In this document: one piece after another, positions 22,514 to 33,500 of the stretch | How positions within the stretch are numbered: the stretch's first letter is position 1 | How the letters are laid out: every line of letters starts with the position of its first letter | NCBI GenBank assembly: GCA_030704615.1 | Contig: CM060731.1 | Location: 55,350,221-55,414,220 of the forward strand | Reading direction: 5' to 3' | DNA: 64,000 nucleotides | Source: Takakia lepidozioides | Lineage: Eukaryota; Streptophyta; Takakiopsida; Takakiales; Takakiaceae | Program-made: the position numbers and the translations under genes | The notes under the pieces: generated by a model | Seen by the model: the letters and a program-made list of their open reading frames with translations, nothing else | What the model was told of the DNA's origin: nothing | The model's database searches: none

Positions 22514-23533
22514 ATGGGGTCGGGCAAGCCGAAGCAAAAGCGGAACGGCCCAAAAGATGATGATCCCGGTGAGCCCGATGGGGGCGGCGTGTCACCGAGG
22601 CGGCCGTTTGAGGAAGCGATGCATGTTTCCGAAAACAAGGCCGCCCAAGAGCGAGAGGAATCCGAGGAGTCGGAGCCCGAGGAATCCTTGAGAGCTCCGA
22701 CAAACCAAGAGATGCCTCCCATGCCGGCAGCTTTTTGGGAAGGGTTGTTGGCGCAGTTTGGCGGGACGTTGAAAGACGTGTTGAAGGCAGCTAATGCCAC
22801 TTCCGCTAAGGCAAAGTTTAAGGTGAAGCCTAAGGAACCCACACCTTCAAGGGCGTCCGAAATCGGAAGGCACTCAACACCTGGCTCTTGGAGCTAGAGC
22901 AGTACTTCCGGGCGGCCAAGTTGAGTGACGAGGATCGGGTGGAAGTGGCTCCCACCTATTTGAGGGGCTATGCTCAACAATGGTGGCAGAAACGCCTTCA
23001 CGACTGAGGCCCAAGCCCGGAAACCTTGAACTGGAGTGGGTTCAAGGAATTGATGAAGAGACAGTTTGTGCCCCTCAACGCGTCCTGGCTTGCCCGGGAC
23101 AAGATGAGGAATTTGAAGCAAACAGATGACATTCGGGGTATGTCCAGGCTTTCAATGTGCTATTGCTCGAAGTCGCGGACATGGCAGAACCAGAAATGGT
23201 CTTCAACTTTGTGGCGGGACTGGCCCCATGGGCCAGGCGGAAGTTGGAGGAGAAGCCACCTAAAACTTTGAACGAGGCAATTGAGAGGGCTGAATGTTTC
23301 TCGGATGTCCCTAGGGGTGAGAGACAAGGCCGTACGGAGCTGAACCACAAGAAGACCCGGCGGGAAGGTGACTCCATCCGACCGGAAAAGAAGTGGGATA
23401 GGCCACGCGGCGACAATGGCACGTGGAAATCGAAGGGAGGGCCTTCACACGTCAAGGCGACACCCGGTGCTTCAAAAGGAAAAGCGGGTGGAGTGGCTTA
23501 TGGCGGACAGAAGGCGACCTTTGATGGAGTGTG
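22514..23533 (+). pseudogene. gag (capsid part) of the chromovirus
   Basis: The start at 22514 (MGSGKPKQKRNGPKDDDP) is the first ATG after the PBS and opens a hydrophilic Glu/Pro-rich segment. The frame leaves near 22862, continues in another frame with LNTWLLELEQYFRAAKLSD and the retrotransposon gag block YLRGYAQQWWQKRL, meets a TGA at 23006, then shifts again near 23140 into the frame that carries WARRKLEEKPPKTLNEAIERA. These blocks are those of the retrotransposon gag family, whose product forms the virus-like particle. With two shifts and a stop this copy cannot make an intact Gag. Confidence 0.85.
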
Positions 23534-24110
23534 TTTCAATTGCGGGGAGCCCGGGCACATGGCCAAGAAGTGCACGAAGCCTCGACAATTGAACATGACT
23601 CGGGCAACCACGGAGCTGTCGGAAGATACCATCAGTCGCTTGGTGGAAGCGGTGGTCGCCAGGACTTGCAAGGTAGGCAAATTTTCTTGTGAGTTGTATC
23701 AGGAAACTGGTGCCTTACGTAAAGGGAGTCAGTTATTGTTCGTGGATGGGAAAATATCCGGAACTAACGTGTCGTTGTTGGTGGACACAGGAGCGTCGCA
23801 CTCCTTCATGACACCGGCAACGGCACAAAAGCTGGGACTCCCGACAAGTGACGTGGGGGCCTCTATTGAGGTGCGTTCTGCCAAAGGAGAACCACAGTTG
23901 GCGACAAGGTTGGCGTTTGATGTTCCTCTTCAACTAGGGAGTTGGGAGGGACGTGAGAACTTCACCATCTGCGAGATCGATGGAGTGGTTCTCATTTTGG
24001 GGATGACCTTTTTGAGCAAATCCGGAGCGGTCATAGATGGCCGCAAGAGAGTAGTCACGCTGCCATGTGGGAATGGTGGCGAGGTCTTACGAGTGTCGAA
24101 AACGCCCTAA
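23157..24110 (+). CDS. gag C-terminus with zinc knuckle and retropepsin
   Basis: This 317-codon open frame holds the end of capsid, a CCHC zinc knuckle (CFNCGEPGHMAKKC, about residue 126) that binds the element RNA, and an aspartic protease with LLVDTGASHSFM (about residue 207) and LILGMTFL further on. These are the catalytic and flap-end motifs of retropepsins, which cut the Gag-Pol chain. The frame ends in TAA at 24108-24110 and reopens in the same phase, so protease and polymerase are separated by one stop codon. Readthrough is possible but unproven; a point mutation is simpler. Its true 5' end lies in gag, so the first residues given here are not a real start. Confidence 0.85.
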   Translation: MLLLEVADMAEPEMVFNFVAGLAPWARRKLEEKPPKTLNEAIERAECFSDVPRGERQGRTELNHKKTRREGDSIRPEKKWDRPRGDNGTWKSKGGPSHVKATPGASKGKAGGVAYGGQKATFDGVCFNCGEPGHMAKKCTKPRQLNMTRATTELSEDTISRLVEAVVARTCKVGKFSCELYQETGALRKGSQLLFVDGKISGTNVSLLVDTGASHSFMTPATAQKLGLPTSDVGASIEVRSAKGEPQLATRLAFDVPLQLGSWEGRENFTICEIDGVVLILGMTFLSKSGAVIDGRKRVVTLPCGNGGEVLRVSKTP

Positions 24111-24113
24111 TCT

Positions 24114-25790
24114 GTGGGAGGGCGAATAAACCTTCTGTCAGCAAGGGAGTGGGCTGTGGAGGAGGCACACGAACCCCAGTTTTTGCTTTACATTAGAGAA
24201 GTGAAAGGAGAAGGCGATGGGGAGCCGAGCCCAGATTGGATCAAGGGGATTTTGGAGAAATTCCAGGATGTGATGCCGGAGGATTTACCAAGCGGCTTGC
24301 CACCGCGAAGAGGAGTTGACCACAAGATTGAGGTGATACCGGGATCGGAACCGCCTGCCAAGGCGCCCTACCGGTTGAGCCACAGAGAGTTGGTCGAGCT
24401 GAAGACTCAGCTCAAGGATCTAATGTCAAAGGGGTACATCCGGCCGAGTAAGTCACCTTACGGAGCCCCGGTGCTATTCGCAGACAAGAAGGATGGGACG
24501 CTGCGGATGTGTGTCGATTACAGGGCTCTGAATAAGGTGACTATCAAAAACCGGTACCCTTTGCCAAGGATCGACGACCTCTTCGATCGGTTGGCAGGAG
24601 CGAAGTATTTCAGCCGGATCGACTTGCGCTCCGGCTATCATCAAATTCGAGTGGCGGAAGGAGATGAGGAGAAGACCGCGTGCAGGACAAGGTACGGTTC
24701 ATATGAGTTCTTGGTGATGCCTTTTGGGCTCACCAATGCACCAGCGACATTTAGCACGCTAATGAACAGCCTTTTCCAGGAGTGGTTGGATGACTTTGTG
24801 ATCGTGTACATCGACGACATCTTGGTGTACTCGAAAACAAAGGAGGAGCACCTGGAGCACCTAAAAAGGGTGTTCCAAAAATTGAGAGAATGGAAGCTGT
24901 ATGCCAAAGCTTCAAAGTGCGAATTCGGGGTCACGAAAGTGGAGTTCTTGGGGCATGTGATTACACAGGATGGGATCAAAATGGATGACAGAAAGGTGAG
25001 GGCGATCTTGGACTGGGAGCCTCCGACTTCGGTTCCGGGAGTGCGTTTTTTCCTAGGACTCGCCTCCTATTACCGGAAGTATGTGAGAAATTTCGCTAAG
25101 ATCGCGGGGCCGCTGTCGGACCTTCTGTGTAAATCTAAAGTCTGGGCATGGAACACCTTTTGTGGCCAAGCTTTTGCTGAATTGAAGCAGCGGATGGCGG
25201 AAGCTTCAGTCTTGAAAATCCCAGAGTTCGATCGTCCGTTCGAGATACATACAGATGCGTCGGACTTCGCGATTGGGGGTGTACTGATGCAAGATGGACG
25301 TCCAGTGGCTTACGAAAGTAAGAAACTGAATGAAGTGGAGCGACGGTGGCCGACGCACGAAAAAGAGATGAAGGCGGTGGTGCATTGCCTTGAGCTCTGG
25401 CGCCACTATGTTGGTTCCAACCCAGTGAAGGTGTTCACGGACAATGTCACGGTGAAGTATTTTGCCACACAGCCCAAGTTGTCCCCAAAACAACTTAGGT
25501 GGCAAGATACTTTGGCAGTGTTTGACGTGGATATCCAGTACAAACCGGGACGGGACAATGTGGTGGCCGATGCTTTAAGTAGAAAGCAGCAGCTCTTGTT
25601 GGTGTACAAGGGCGAGACGGCGCTCCAAAGGAAGATCCGGAAGGCTTGCCGGAAGGATGAGCTGGCAAAGTCCGTGATGCAGGACTTGAGAATGGGGGTT
25701 AAATCGCAGTTCCACTTGCAAAATGGACTGCTCCGGTATAAGCAAAACGTCTCTACGTGCCGAAGGGAGGGATCAGAGATAGCCTCTTGA
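24114..25790 (+). CDS. reverse transcriptase and RNase H
   Basis: The 558-codon frame copies element RNA to DNA. RT landmarks are [20 protein letters not shown] (about residue 125), FRDL-like [14 protein letters not shown] (about 165), [13 protein letters not shown] (about 200) and the catalytic YIDDILVYS (about 232). RNase H starts at [16 protein letters not shown] (about 376) and ends near [12 protein letters not shown] (about 485). All key acidic residues seen are intact. The frame follows a single TAA after protease, in phase, and no ATG is required if the polyprotein is read through. It ends early at 25790 by a frameshift near 25755, where the integrase reading frame takes over. Confidence 0.92.
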   Translation: MGGRINLLSAREWAVEEAHEPQFLLYIREVKGEGDGEPSPDWIKGILEKFQDVMPEDLPSGLPPRRGVDHKIEVIPGSEPPAKAPYRLSHRELVELKTQLKDLMSKGYIRPSKSPYGAPVLFADKKDGTLRMCVDYRALNKVTIKNRYPLPRIDDLFDRLAGAKYFSRIDLRSGYHQIRVAEGDEEKTACRTRYGSYEFLVMPFGLTNAPATFSTLMNSLFQEWLDDFVIVYIDDILVYSKTKEEHLEHLKRVFQKLREWKLYAKASKCEFGVTKVEFLGHVITQDGIKMDDRKVRAILDWEPPTSVPGVRFFLGLASYYRKYVRNFAKIAGPLSDLLCKSKVWAWNTFCGQAFAELKQRMAEASVLKIPEFDRPFEIHTDASDFAIGGVLMQDGRPVAYESKKLNEVERRWPTHEKEMKAVVHCLELWRHYVGSNPVKVFTDNVTVKYFATQPKLSPKQLRWQDTLAVFDVDIQYKPGRDNVVADALSRKQQLLLVYKGETALQRKIRKACRKDELAKSVMQDLRMGVKSQFHLQNGLLRYKQNVSTCRREGSEIAS

Positions 25791-27072
25791 GAGAATGCCA
25801 TGATAGCCCGCTTGCGGGCCACGGCGGAACCAAGCGCACTGTGGCACTCTTGAAGAAAGAGTATTTCTGGCCCAAACTGAGGGAGGAGGCAGAGGAGTAT
25901 GTCAAGACATGCACCACATGCCAACAAAACCGGAGCAAGTACAAAAAGCAAGCGGGGCTGTTACAACCCTTGCCGATTCCAGAGGGACTTGGGAAAGCGT
26001 CTCGATGGATTTCATGACTGCTATGCCGCTGTCAAAAGGATTCGATGCAATCATGGTGGTGGTAGATAGGTTCAGTAAAATGGGCCATTTCATCCCCACC
26101 AAGGAGATGGCAACGACGCAAGAGACAGGGCGACTTTACTTCGCCCACGTCTTAAAGCATCATGGAGTCCCGAAGGATATTGTCTCGGACCGCGATCCAA
26201 AGTTTACGAGTAAATTCTGGAGAGCACTTTGGAAGAAGATGGGGACGAGGCTGAAGATGAGCACCGCTTTCCGACCTACGACGGACGGCCAAACGGAAAG
26301 AGTGAATTCCGTAGTGAAGCAATTCTTGCGGAATTACGTGTCGGCAGACCAATCAGACTGGATGGAACACTTAGACGCGGCAGAGTTCTGTTATAATAAC
26401 ACAGAACACTCCGCAACGAGAGTTTCCCCTTTCGTATTGGTCTATGGAAAAGCACCTCTGGTGCCGACAAGTTGGGCCGCCCAGGACGTTGAGGAACCGA
26501 CGGTAGCGGCGGTACTGGAAGAACGCGAGCGTTTGTTGAAGCTCGCAAAGTACAATATTGCCAAAGCTAGGAAACGGTATGAAAGGCATGCGAATCGGAA
26601 GCGGAGGGAAGTGAAGTTTGAAGCAGGCACAGAGGTCTGGTTGAACATCAAGAATTTCCGACTACCTCCGGAAGTGAGTCCGAAGTTCGTACCTCCGTAT
26701 GCGGGACCCTTTCGCATTCGGAAGGTTATGAATGAGGATGTGTATGAATTGGAGCTGCCGGCAAACAGCAAGGTGCACCCAGTATTCCATGTCTCCCTTT
26801 TGAAGCCTTACTTCAAAGATGAAGCGCGTCCGAATCGGCATCAAGTGTTGCGTCCGCCACCTATGCTGTTGGATCATGAAAATGAACCTGAGTACGAGGT
26901 GGAGGCAATACTTAAGTCGAGGAGGTTCAAGAACCGAGAAACGGAGTATCTCGTCAAATGGAAGGGCTATCATCATGTGGAGGCATCTTGGGTGCGTGCC
27001 TCAGAAATGGGAAACGCATCCGAGGCGGTTGCAGCTTTCGAAGGGCGACCTCAAAAGCGGAAGAAGCGTTGA
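25757..27072 (+). pseudogene. integrase with C-terminal chromodomain
   Basis: The zinc finger (HDSPLAGHGG ... CTTCQQN) lies in the frame 25757-26017. The core follows in the frame 25909-27072 after a shift near 25985. The catalytic triad is visible as VSMDFMTAMP, VSDRDPKFTSKFW and TDGQTERVN. The C-terminal part has the GPY/F-like segment (PPYAGPFRIRKV) and the PVFHVSLLKPY motif. It ends in a chromodomain (EYEVEAILKSRRFKNRETEY ... VKWKGY, about residues 327-367 of the second frame). In chromoviruses that domain reads histone marks and steers insertion. Only the frameshift mars an otherwise complete protein. Confidence 0.9.
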
Positions 27073-27977
27073 TGGGGACATCAACCTTGGAGCGTGGGGG
27101 AGGAAATGCATGCTTAGCCCGGCTTAGCTAGCTTAGGAATCCAATTGCAAAGACTTGTATTGTACAAATCGTGCTATAAATGAAATGGATTCCAAATGTT
27201 GTGCGTCCTATTTTGTTTGGAATGGTGATGCATGGTATGGTTGGCTAGTGTGTAGAATGCATGCTAGCTTATAAAAGTGGGAGAGGTAAATTGGATTAAT
27301 CGTGTGTTTTGCGTAGTGCCGAAATCGGGTGACCCCCATCCAAGGGGCAAGGAAACTTGCGCCTTCTTTGGGAGTTCACGTGCTAGTGCGCACCTGGCGC
27401 GTGCGCGTACTATAACTGCGCTACCGAGGGGGTTGCCTTGTAGTGCGGGCTAACGCGGAAGCTACGTGCTTCCGTTCACGTACTATAATCGTGTAGCCTC
27501 GGGACGAAGTCGTAGTGCGGCTTCGGCGTGTTCCCGTACCTCAGGCCAGCATTCCAAGGCGGACCCAATTGTAGTGATTGGGGCGCACGGTTGGTTCAAG
27601 GTTATCTTCCTAGTCAAAGAGGGTTCCAGGGAACCCTTGCTCAAGGTGATGCCAAAAGCGGCATCATGAGCGGTCGCAAGCAATGTTATTGCAGTAAGGC
27701 GATCCGATCCTCGGGGAGGATCGTTCCTTGGCCTTGAAGTAGGCCAAGAAGAGTGCACTGGGAGGAGCTGGAGAGGCTCCACCCTTGGCCGGGACTTGGA
27801 GGAAGTCGGCCGAACTAGCTAGTGGAGAGTAGAGTCAAGTGTGGGGTTTGGTTCTTTGCCATGGGACGCCATGGTACGGAAACAAACTCCTTGATGTGGG
27901 ACGCCACAACTTGGATGTTCGTTTCTACAAAATGGACAAGTCGATGAGGACATCGACTCCCTGTTGGTAGGGGTGTG
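27073..27977 (+). other. non-coding 3' region of the chromovirus
   Basis: About 900 bases between the end of integrase and the 3' LTR without a convincing gene. They hold GC-rich stretches with a repeated ACGTACTATAA-like motif (about 27405 and 27475). A clear polypurine tract just before 27978 is not obvious; GGTAGGGGTGTG is the best candidate. Confidence 0.6.
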
Positions 27978-28707
27978 TGTCGCGGCCCTTTGCCTTGAGG
28001 GCAGGGGGTCGGGACACATGAGGGGCTGCCCCTGTGGTGGGGGCAGCGGCAGCGATAGGTATGGGGGGGCTGAAGCACCCTTGAATGCCCAAGGCACTCA
28101 AGGAGGCAGAGGCGCTCACTAGGTGGAGCCCCGCACACCGGGTTGCGGTGGGGGTGGCTCCACAAGGGGTGGTGGTAGCTTAGCGGGACTTAGTGGGGGT
28201 GGCATAGGACTCACCATGGGGGCGGAGACCTCATGGTGGGAGTCGTGGGGAGTCTTGGGACTCATCACGGTCCATAGGGGCCGTGGTGAGTGGGCCAAGA
28301 CTCACCGCGACTCATCACCGGGAGTCGAGGGTTTTCGTGGTGGTTCGCCATAAAATGGCATGGCTGGTTGTGAAACCCCCGCGGATAGCTACAGAAGTAT
28401 ATATAAGGGGAGTAGTGACCCCGAGAACGGTGCAAGCCCGTTGGTGACCAAAAACTAGTGAGTAAGCGAGCGAGCCGGAAAGCGACCAAAGAGTGGGGAG
28501 CTGTTCCGGACTGCCATCTACCAAAGGGAATTCTCCTAGGCCCAAATAGGTTGAGGGTTTAGCGGGAAGCGAAGGGGGGACCGTTATGTCCCGGTGAGCA
28601 GCCGAAGCTCCAATTTGGCCCGGGCGGCCAGGTTGGGAGTCAGGCGCGCGCATCAAAGCGAGTAACTATGACTGGAAGGGGAGCTTACCGAAGTGGGGTG
28701 CGCGACA
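27978..28707 (+). repeat. 3' LTR of the chromovirus
   Basis: It starts TGTCGCGG and ends CGCGACA, followed by the target duplication ATGGA (28708-28712). It has one extra G in each of two G runs and three base changes relative to the 5' LTR. Confidence 0.95.
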
Positions 28708-28755
28708 ATGGAAATCCGGCGCCGGATTTCCATCCTGCAGCGCTCCGAATTACCT
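28708..28755. repeat. remnant of the palindrome array right of the chromovirus
   Basis: A palindrome with arms GGAAATCCGGC and GCCGGATTTCC, followed by CGCTCCGAATTACCT, matches the array at 21700-21722. It shows the target site continued here before the insertion. Confidence 0.85.
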
Positions 28756-30526
28756 CTACGTTGGAAATTCCGGGCCGAGTTCCGTCGATTTTCATCCGAC
28801 ATGGAGGGCTTCATCCGACATTTAATTGCGCAGTTGGGCAATAAATGTCGACCGCCGTCGGTTTTCATTCGGGCTGGCGACACATGGCTTCCTGGATACG
28901 TACCCTAAATCTCATGCTAATCTTGGCTTAAATGCTATTCAAGGCATGTACCCCAAAAACGGAGATCTTTTTCCATTTTGGCTGGGACTTATGCCGCCTG
29001 AAGGGCGTGGCTCTCCTGAGAGAGACCTCACATCCAGACCGCGGCGGAAGTTGAAAACTCTGTACTACGGACGACGGCCAATCTCTCGCATGGCCAAACT
29101 GAAGCTCCAGTAGGAGATTCCAGTGCCTTGCTCACAACCTGCGCCAACTGAAGCCGAGTACTCTCAGGCAAGCCACTTCTGCTTTCGCTTTGTTCAATTT
29201 CTTTTTTGCTTTCGCTTTGTTGCCTCGCTTTGTTTTTGCATCTTCATCCTGGCTTCGCTGGATGAGTGAACTTTAGATAGTTGAGTGAACCTTACATTGT
29301 TTGCAATGCGTGTGCAAATCCGGCAGCTGTGGAGAAGGCTGCTTGTGCATGTCATTCTCAGGCAATGGTTGCATTTGTTTTCATTGTTGTTGCATGGCTC
29401 TCCATACTTCCTAAACTTGTTATGTTTTCATTTTTGTTACACGATTGTTGCTATGGTGGTTGCGCTGCTCGTTGCGATGCTGGTTTTTGCACCGATGTTG
29501 GTTTTCACGATTTTTGGGAATGACAGAGTGACGACGAGCTCGGCACGCTGGTGGTATCATCGACAGCTCCAACTCATCGCATGTTTGAATCGCCCAACTT
29601 GGGGCGAGAGGGCAGACTTCAACCTTTTGTTGGTGGACGGGAGGACTTGCAATGAGAGTACGACAGAATAGGCATTGGGGAGGTTGGTGCAGGCGGCATG
29701 GCAGGTGAAGGGCGTGAGGACATGAGGACAGCAGATCCGGCAATGGAGGTTGTTCATGCACATGCAGTAGGGCCCGCCCACGCAAAGAAAAAGAAGAAAG
29801 CTAAGCACATGCAATCCCCGGCGAGAGAGCCGTCACGGGCTGCGGAGGGGGGAGTGAGCAGTGCGCGCGAGGGTATCAGTTCGCCTCAATCAAAGGTGGT
29901 CGTCCTGGAGGGCTCCCCTGCTGCTAACCCTAGTAAGAAACAGAAAGCCCGTGAGAGGGCAAAAGAGAGGGCAAAAGAACAGATGAGACAGAATGCTAGC
30001 CAGGAGGAAAGAGAAAAGGCCATTGAAGAGGCCAGGGGTGCCCAAATGACAGATGCCAATGTAAGCGAGGGACGCACAGAGACGGTGGATCCCTCCAAGA
30101 CACCACAGAGAGGCAGTAACACACCGGTTAGACCATCGTGGGCAAGAGCAGCCCCCGCAATTACCCATACGGTGGAGAGTGGAGGAGAGGAAAGAACACC
30201 AGAAAGAGCACGGATTGTGCAAGTTCGAGGTGAAACCAGGGAGAGGGCAATAGAGACGGGGAGAGTGCTGGAGGTGGTTTCGCAGGTGGCTGACCCTGTT
30301 GAGGAGGACGACAGGGAGCTTTCTGACCAGGATGACATCCTCCCGGACATCCCCAGGCCCCAAACCCGGAGCATACAGGCTGGATTTGGCGGTCCTGGTG
30401 GGCTACCGGAAAACCCCTCTGCAGCAGACGTCATGTCTGAGGCGGATATGAAGTTGGCCGTTGCCAAGATGTTGGAGGCAACCCACAACAACATTGGCAG
30501 GGTGTTGGGGGGCATGGTGTACCCGG
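28756..30526 (+). repeat. repeat of unknown class, copy 2 (longer)
   Basis: The first 1,576 bases match 8735-10315 closely, and this copy continues about 195 bases further to 30526, where the sequence passes into the inverted duplication of the kinase region. It holds an Arg/Lys/Glu-rich coding frame (29698-30567). No terminal repeats, poly-A tail or transposase are seen. It may be the 5' part of a non-LTR element or a non-autonomous unit. Confidence 0.65.
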
Positions 30527-30567
30527 CCAATTCTCTTGTTCATGCCTGCAAGAGTTGGCGGAGATGA
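29698..30567 (+). CDS. uncharacterised charged protein in the unknown repeat
   Basis: An ATG-started frame of 289 codons. It has a Lys-rich stretch (AHAKKKKKAKH), a long Arg/Lys/Glu helix-like region (KKQKARERAKERAKEQMRQN) with coiled-coil character, then Thr/Pro/Glu-rich and acidic stretches (DPVEEDDRELSDQDD), and a C-terminal segment ADMKLAVAKMLEATHNNIGR that looks helical. No known domain. It resembles in style the first ORF (nucleic-acid-binding) of LINEs or a small Gag, but this is inference. The last dozen codons cross into the neighbouring duplication, so the real C-terminus may be missing. Copy 1 is frameshifted. Confidence 0.45.
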   Translation: MAGEGREDMRTADPAMEVVHAHAVGPAHAKKKKKAKHMQSPAREPSRAAEGGVSSAREGISSPQSKVVVLEGSPAANPSKKQKARERAKERAKEQMRQNASQEEREKAIEEARGAQMTDANVSEGRTETVDPSKTPQRGSNTPVRPSWARAAPAITHTVESGGEERTPERARIVQVRGETRERAIETGRVLEVVSQVADPVEEDDRELSDQDDILPDIPRPQTRSIQAGFGGPGGLPENPSAADVMSEADMKLAVAKMLEATHNNIGRVLGGMVYPANSLVHACKSWRR

Positions 30568-33500
30568 TATTCTACTCTAAATATGACGACTCCAAGTAGG
30601 AGCTTGGTAGTCAGAAAGTAGCCAGTGACATCCTAGTTGTGTACAGTTGACTGAAACAGGGAAAGGGGAATCTGTTACGAACATACAATACTGTAGTCAA
30701 TGCTAGCTTCCTGGTTAGTCTGATCCTAATTGTAGTCAATTTTTCCACAGAAACTGCTCAACCTAAAGTGACTCTACCCAAAGTGGCTCTGAGAAACTTC
30801 TGTTTCTCCAAAACAGCTCAGGGCACTCAAGGGTTAAAGATCTTTGTGTATATCTCTTACATGTACTGAACTGTCACCGTACAGTTTACCAAATACGAAT
30901 GTATCAGTGTATGCAATTACCAGAAATAAAATCCTACCTATACAAGACCATCGCGAATCATAGAGCTCAGTTCTTTGTAGCAATACTCAGCAGACTAGAC
31001 ATGACTCAATCAGAGTGCGCCTTTCTAGAGTGCCTCGTTGCCCCCCTGTCAGAAAGCTGGCCGGTTTTGTCTCCATTAAAATGGGACCAAGGAAAACCAG
31101 AAAACTGTCCCAACACGGCTGTCAGCTGTGCACGCTCTCTCTTGCCATCTTCACTGCTGGTGATGCGACAAGAAAACCAAAAATCTCTCTACACCAATTT
31201 TGTCTGCATCAAAAGTTTTATAATATATACAGCTTCACCACCACTTTTCAAAAGTTGGATACTAGTGCAAATTGACAACTCCCGAGGGCTCGGCTACATT
31301 TATCAAAGTATTTATCGGGTACTAGGACTTACAACACAGAATTCAGGGGGGAAATGAGATAACCAGCGAGCTGCCAGATCAAGGGACTCTCCCTGTATAA
31401 GAAAGGCTTTCTTTTAGCCTCCCGCATTTTACCAAATAACTTCAGGTGTAGCCAATGGAGTCAGCCTCTACAGTTTCATGTAATTTGTACAGGAGATAAC
31501 CAAGCATCTTTCAATGCCTCCTCTGCAGTCCACTGCTTAGACATAAGACTGCTAATAAACCTCTGAGCAGTACCGCTATGTCGGGATTGCAGAAGTACTC
31601 CCAGCTGATACAAATCTGACTGGGGAGTGTAGCGGCCGTCCTCCAACATGGCCTTGCTCCAATCAGCAAAAGGCTGAAATCCTTCTGGCAATTTGAATGG
31701 AGATTCAGCTACCGTTTCAAGGTCTATGAGCATGAACCCCTCCGCTGAAACCTGCACAATATTGGGCAACCGGATATCCCTATGGACGAGGTTTACCGCA
31801 TGCAGGACAGACAAAGCCTTTAACACGTCCCGAGCCAACAGCTTCATATCGTTCTCCGACCTCAACATCGGGGAGTAGCCCAGCGGACTGATCTCAATAT
31901 TATAAGTACCTCTACGATCCATTTCAGGAACTGAAATTACCTGCGGAAGAGAAGGGACCCCTCGTGCAACATTGTAGGCCTGCCGAATCAGTTCAAAAGT
32001 GGTCCTTTTCTCAATACAATACCTTGGGAAGTTCCTTATTGCCTTCCGAACACTGCTCGGCAGAAAGTATATCGTCCTCTCCCCACATGCTTCTTCAGAA
32101 AACATTGGCCGCCGGCCTGGCACTTCCGGGATTGACTCCACCATCTTCTTCATGATCTCATAGGCATTGCCAAGGCTGACTAACAATAAGAGGCGGCCAT
32201 AAAGCTTCGTGACATTAAGACATGGCTTGATTCGAGCTGCCGTCTTTCCATCCTTGTTGATATAAACCCATTGGAAGTCTGTGCCTGCTGCGATATAGCC
32301 GAGAATGAATTGAATGTCCCCATAAAACGTCGCACTAAGTGGCCTCATCTTTCTCAAAATATCCTCTTCAGCAGCAGCTAAGCCGGCCAGCTTGTCCTCA
32401 CCAACCAGAAAAGTGCATCCACCAGCAATTCCAAGCATGTCAGGCCTCAGCTGTTTTCCAATAGTTTCGGTGTTAGAAGTACCTGTCTTCTTTTCAGAAG
32501 TATTGAACAAAAGCTTGGCATTCAAAGCAGGCTGGCAGTACCGGTCATACAAAGAGAATACCGTCTTAAAACAATAACCCACAAATATGGATACGTCCTG
32601 CTCTGATACTGGAGTTTCAACATCGGCAATCAACAAATTTGATAGCCTCAGAGGGAGCGCTCAATCATTTGCCTCCATGATCAAGTCCAATGCCTGAGGG
32701 GGCAACTCGCGTTGGACTCTCAAGTAGGTAATTTTGGTCACAGGAAGCTTTCCGTGATCCGTAGGAAACAATGCTGCTGTTAGCTCACAAGAGTTTTGTG
32801 GGAGCTTGATAGGCTGAGGCCACAGCATAGAATTGAACCATACTCCAGAATTTTCAATCAATTCTGGTGGACACAAATAGCAATTCAGTGAAGCATAGCA
32901 AGGCAGACCAGAACAGAGCAACAAGAAGCAAGGAAATGCATAATGGTGGTAATTATCATATTAATGAAGTAATTAATCAACATATAAGACACATAAGATT
33001 CGTGATGGTTCATCTGAAATGACAACCAAAGGAGCCTCCTCATCATCATACTTTATGACATAAAAAAAGACAAGCTCAGACTGCCCTAGGCAACGCGATC
33101 TCACACTCTAACCATCATCCCATGTTGTTGAGTTGCATCTATCATGTAGTGCACAACCAGAATTCCACATATAAATAACAAACAACCGTGTCTTTCAAAG
33201 GACCCTCCTGCGCTGGAAAGCTGGCTGTCATGGTGGACATACCGATACTACCAATTGGGAGCATATGTTCGCAATGTAAGTGTTCGCTTTCTCCATACAC
33301 TGTGCAACTCGTTACTCTAGCTAATCATTGTCCAGACAAACTCCAGAAACAAAACCTAAGTATCAAGAACTCCACAAATACTCGATGCAACAAATAAAGA
33401 CAACCCTAGGCACTCATGAGAAATGAGGGGTTTGAACGATACTACTCATATTTGCAGCCACGCATCAAACAAACCCTAGCTATGAAAAGAATCAAGAAAA

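Larger units (their letters stand above)
21731..28707 (+). mobile_element. Ty3/gypsy chromovirus, nearly full length
   Basis: Two LTRs (21731-22458 and 27978-28707) of 728 and 730 bp begin TGTCGCGG and end GCGCGACA. They are flanked by a 5-bp target duplication ATGGA (21726-21730 and 28708-28712). Internal order is PBS, gag with zinc knuckle, protease, RT, RNase H, integrase and chromodomain, as in chromoviruses. By eye the LTRs differ by three substitutions and two one-base indels, so the insertion is recent. Even so, gag has at least two frameshifts and a stop, a TAA separates protease from RT, and pol is shifted near 25755 and 25985. Either the copy was packaged from a defective RNA, or some lesions are sequence errors. 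The target was the palindrome array. Confidence 0.95.
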
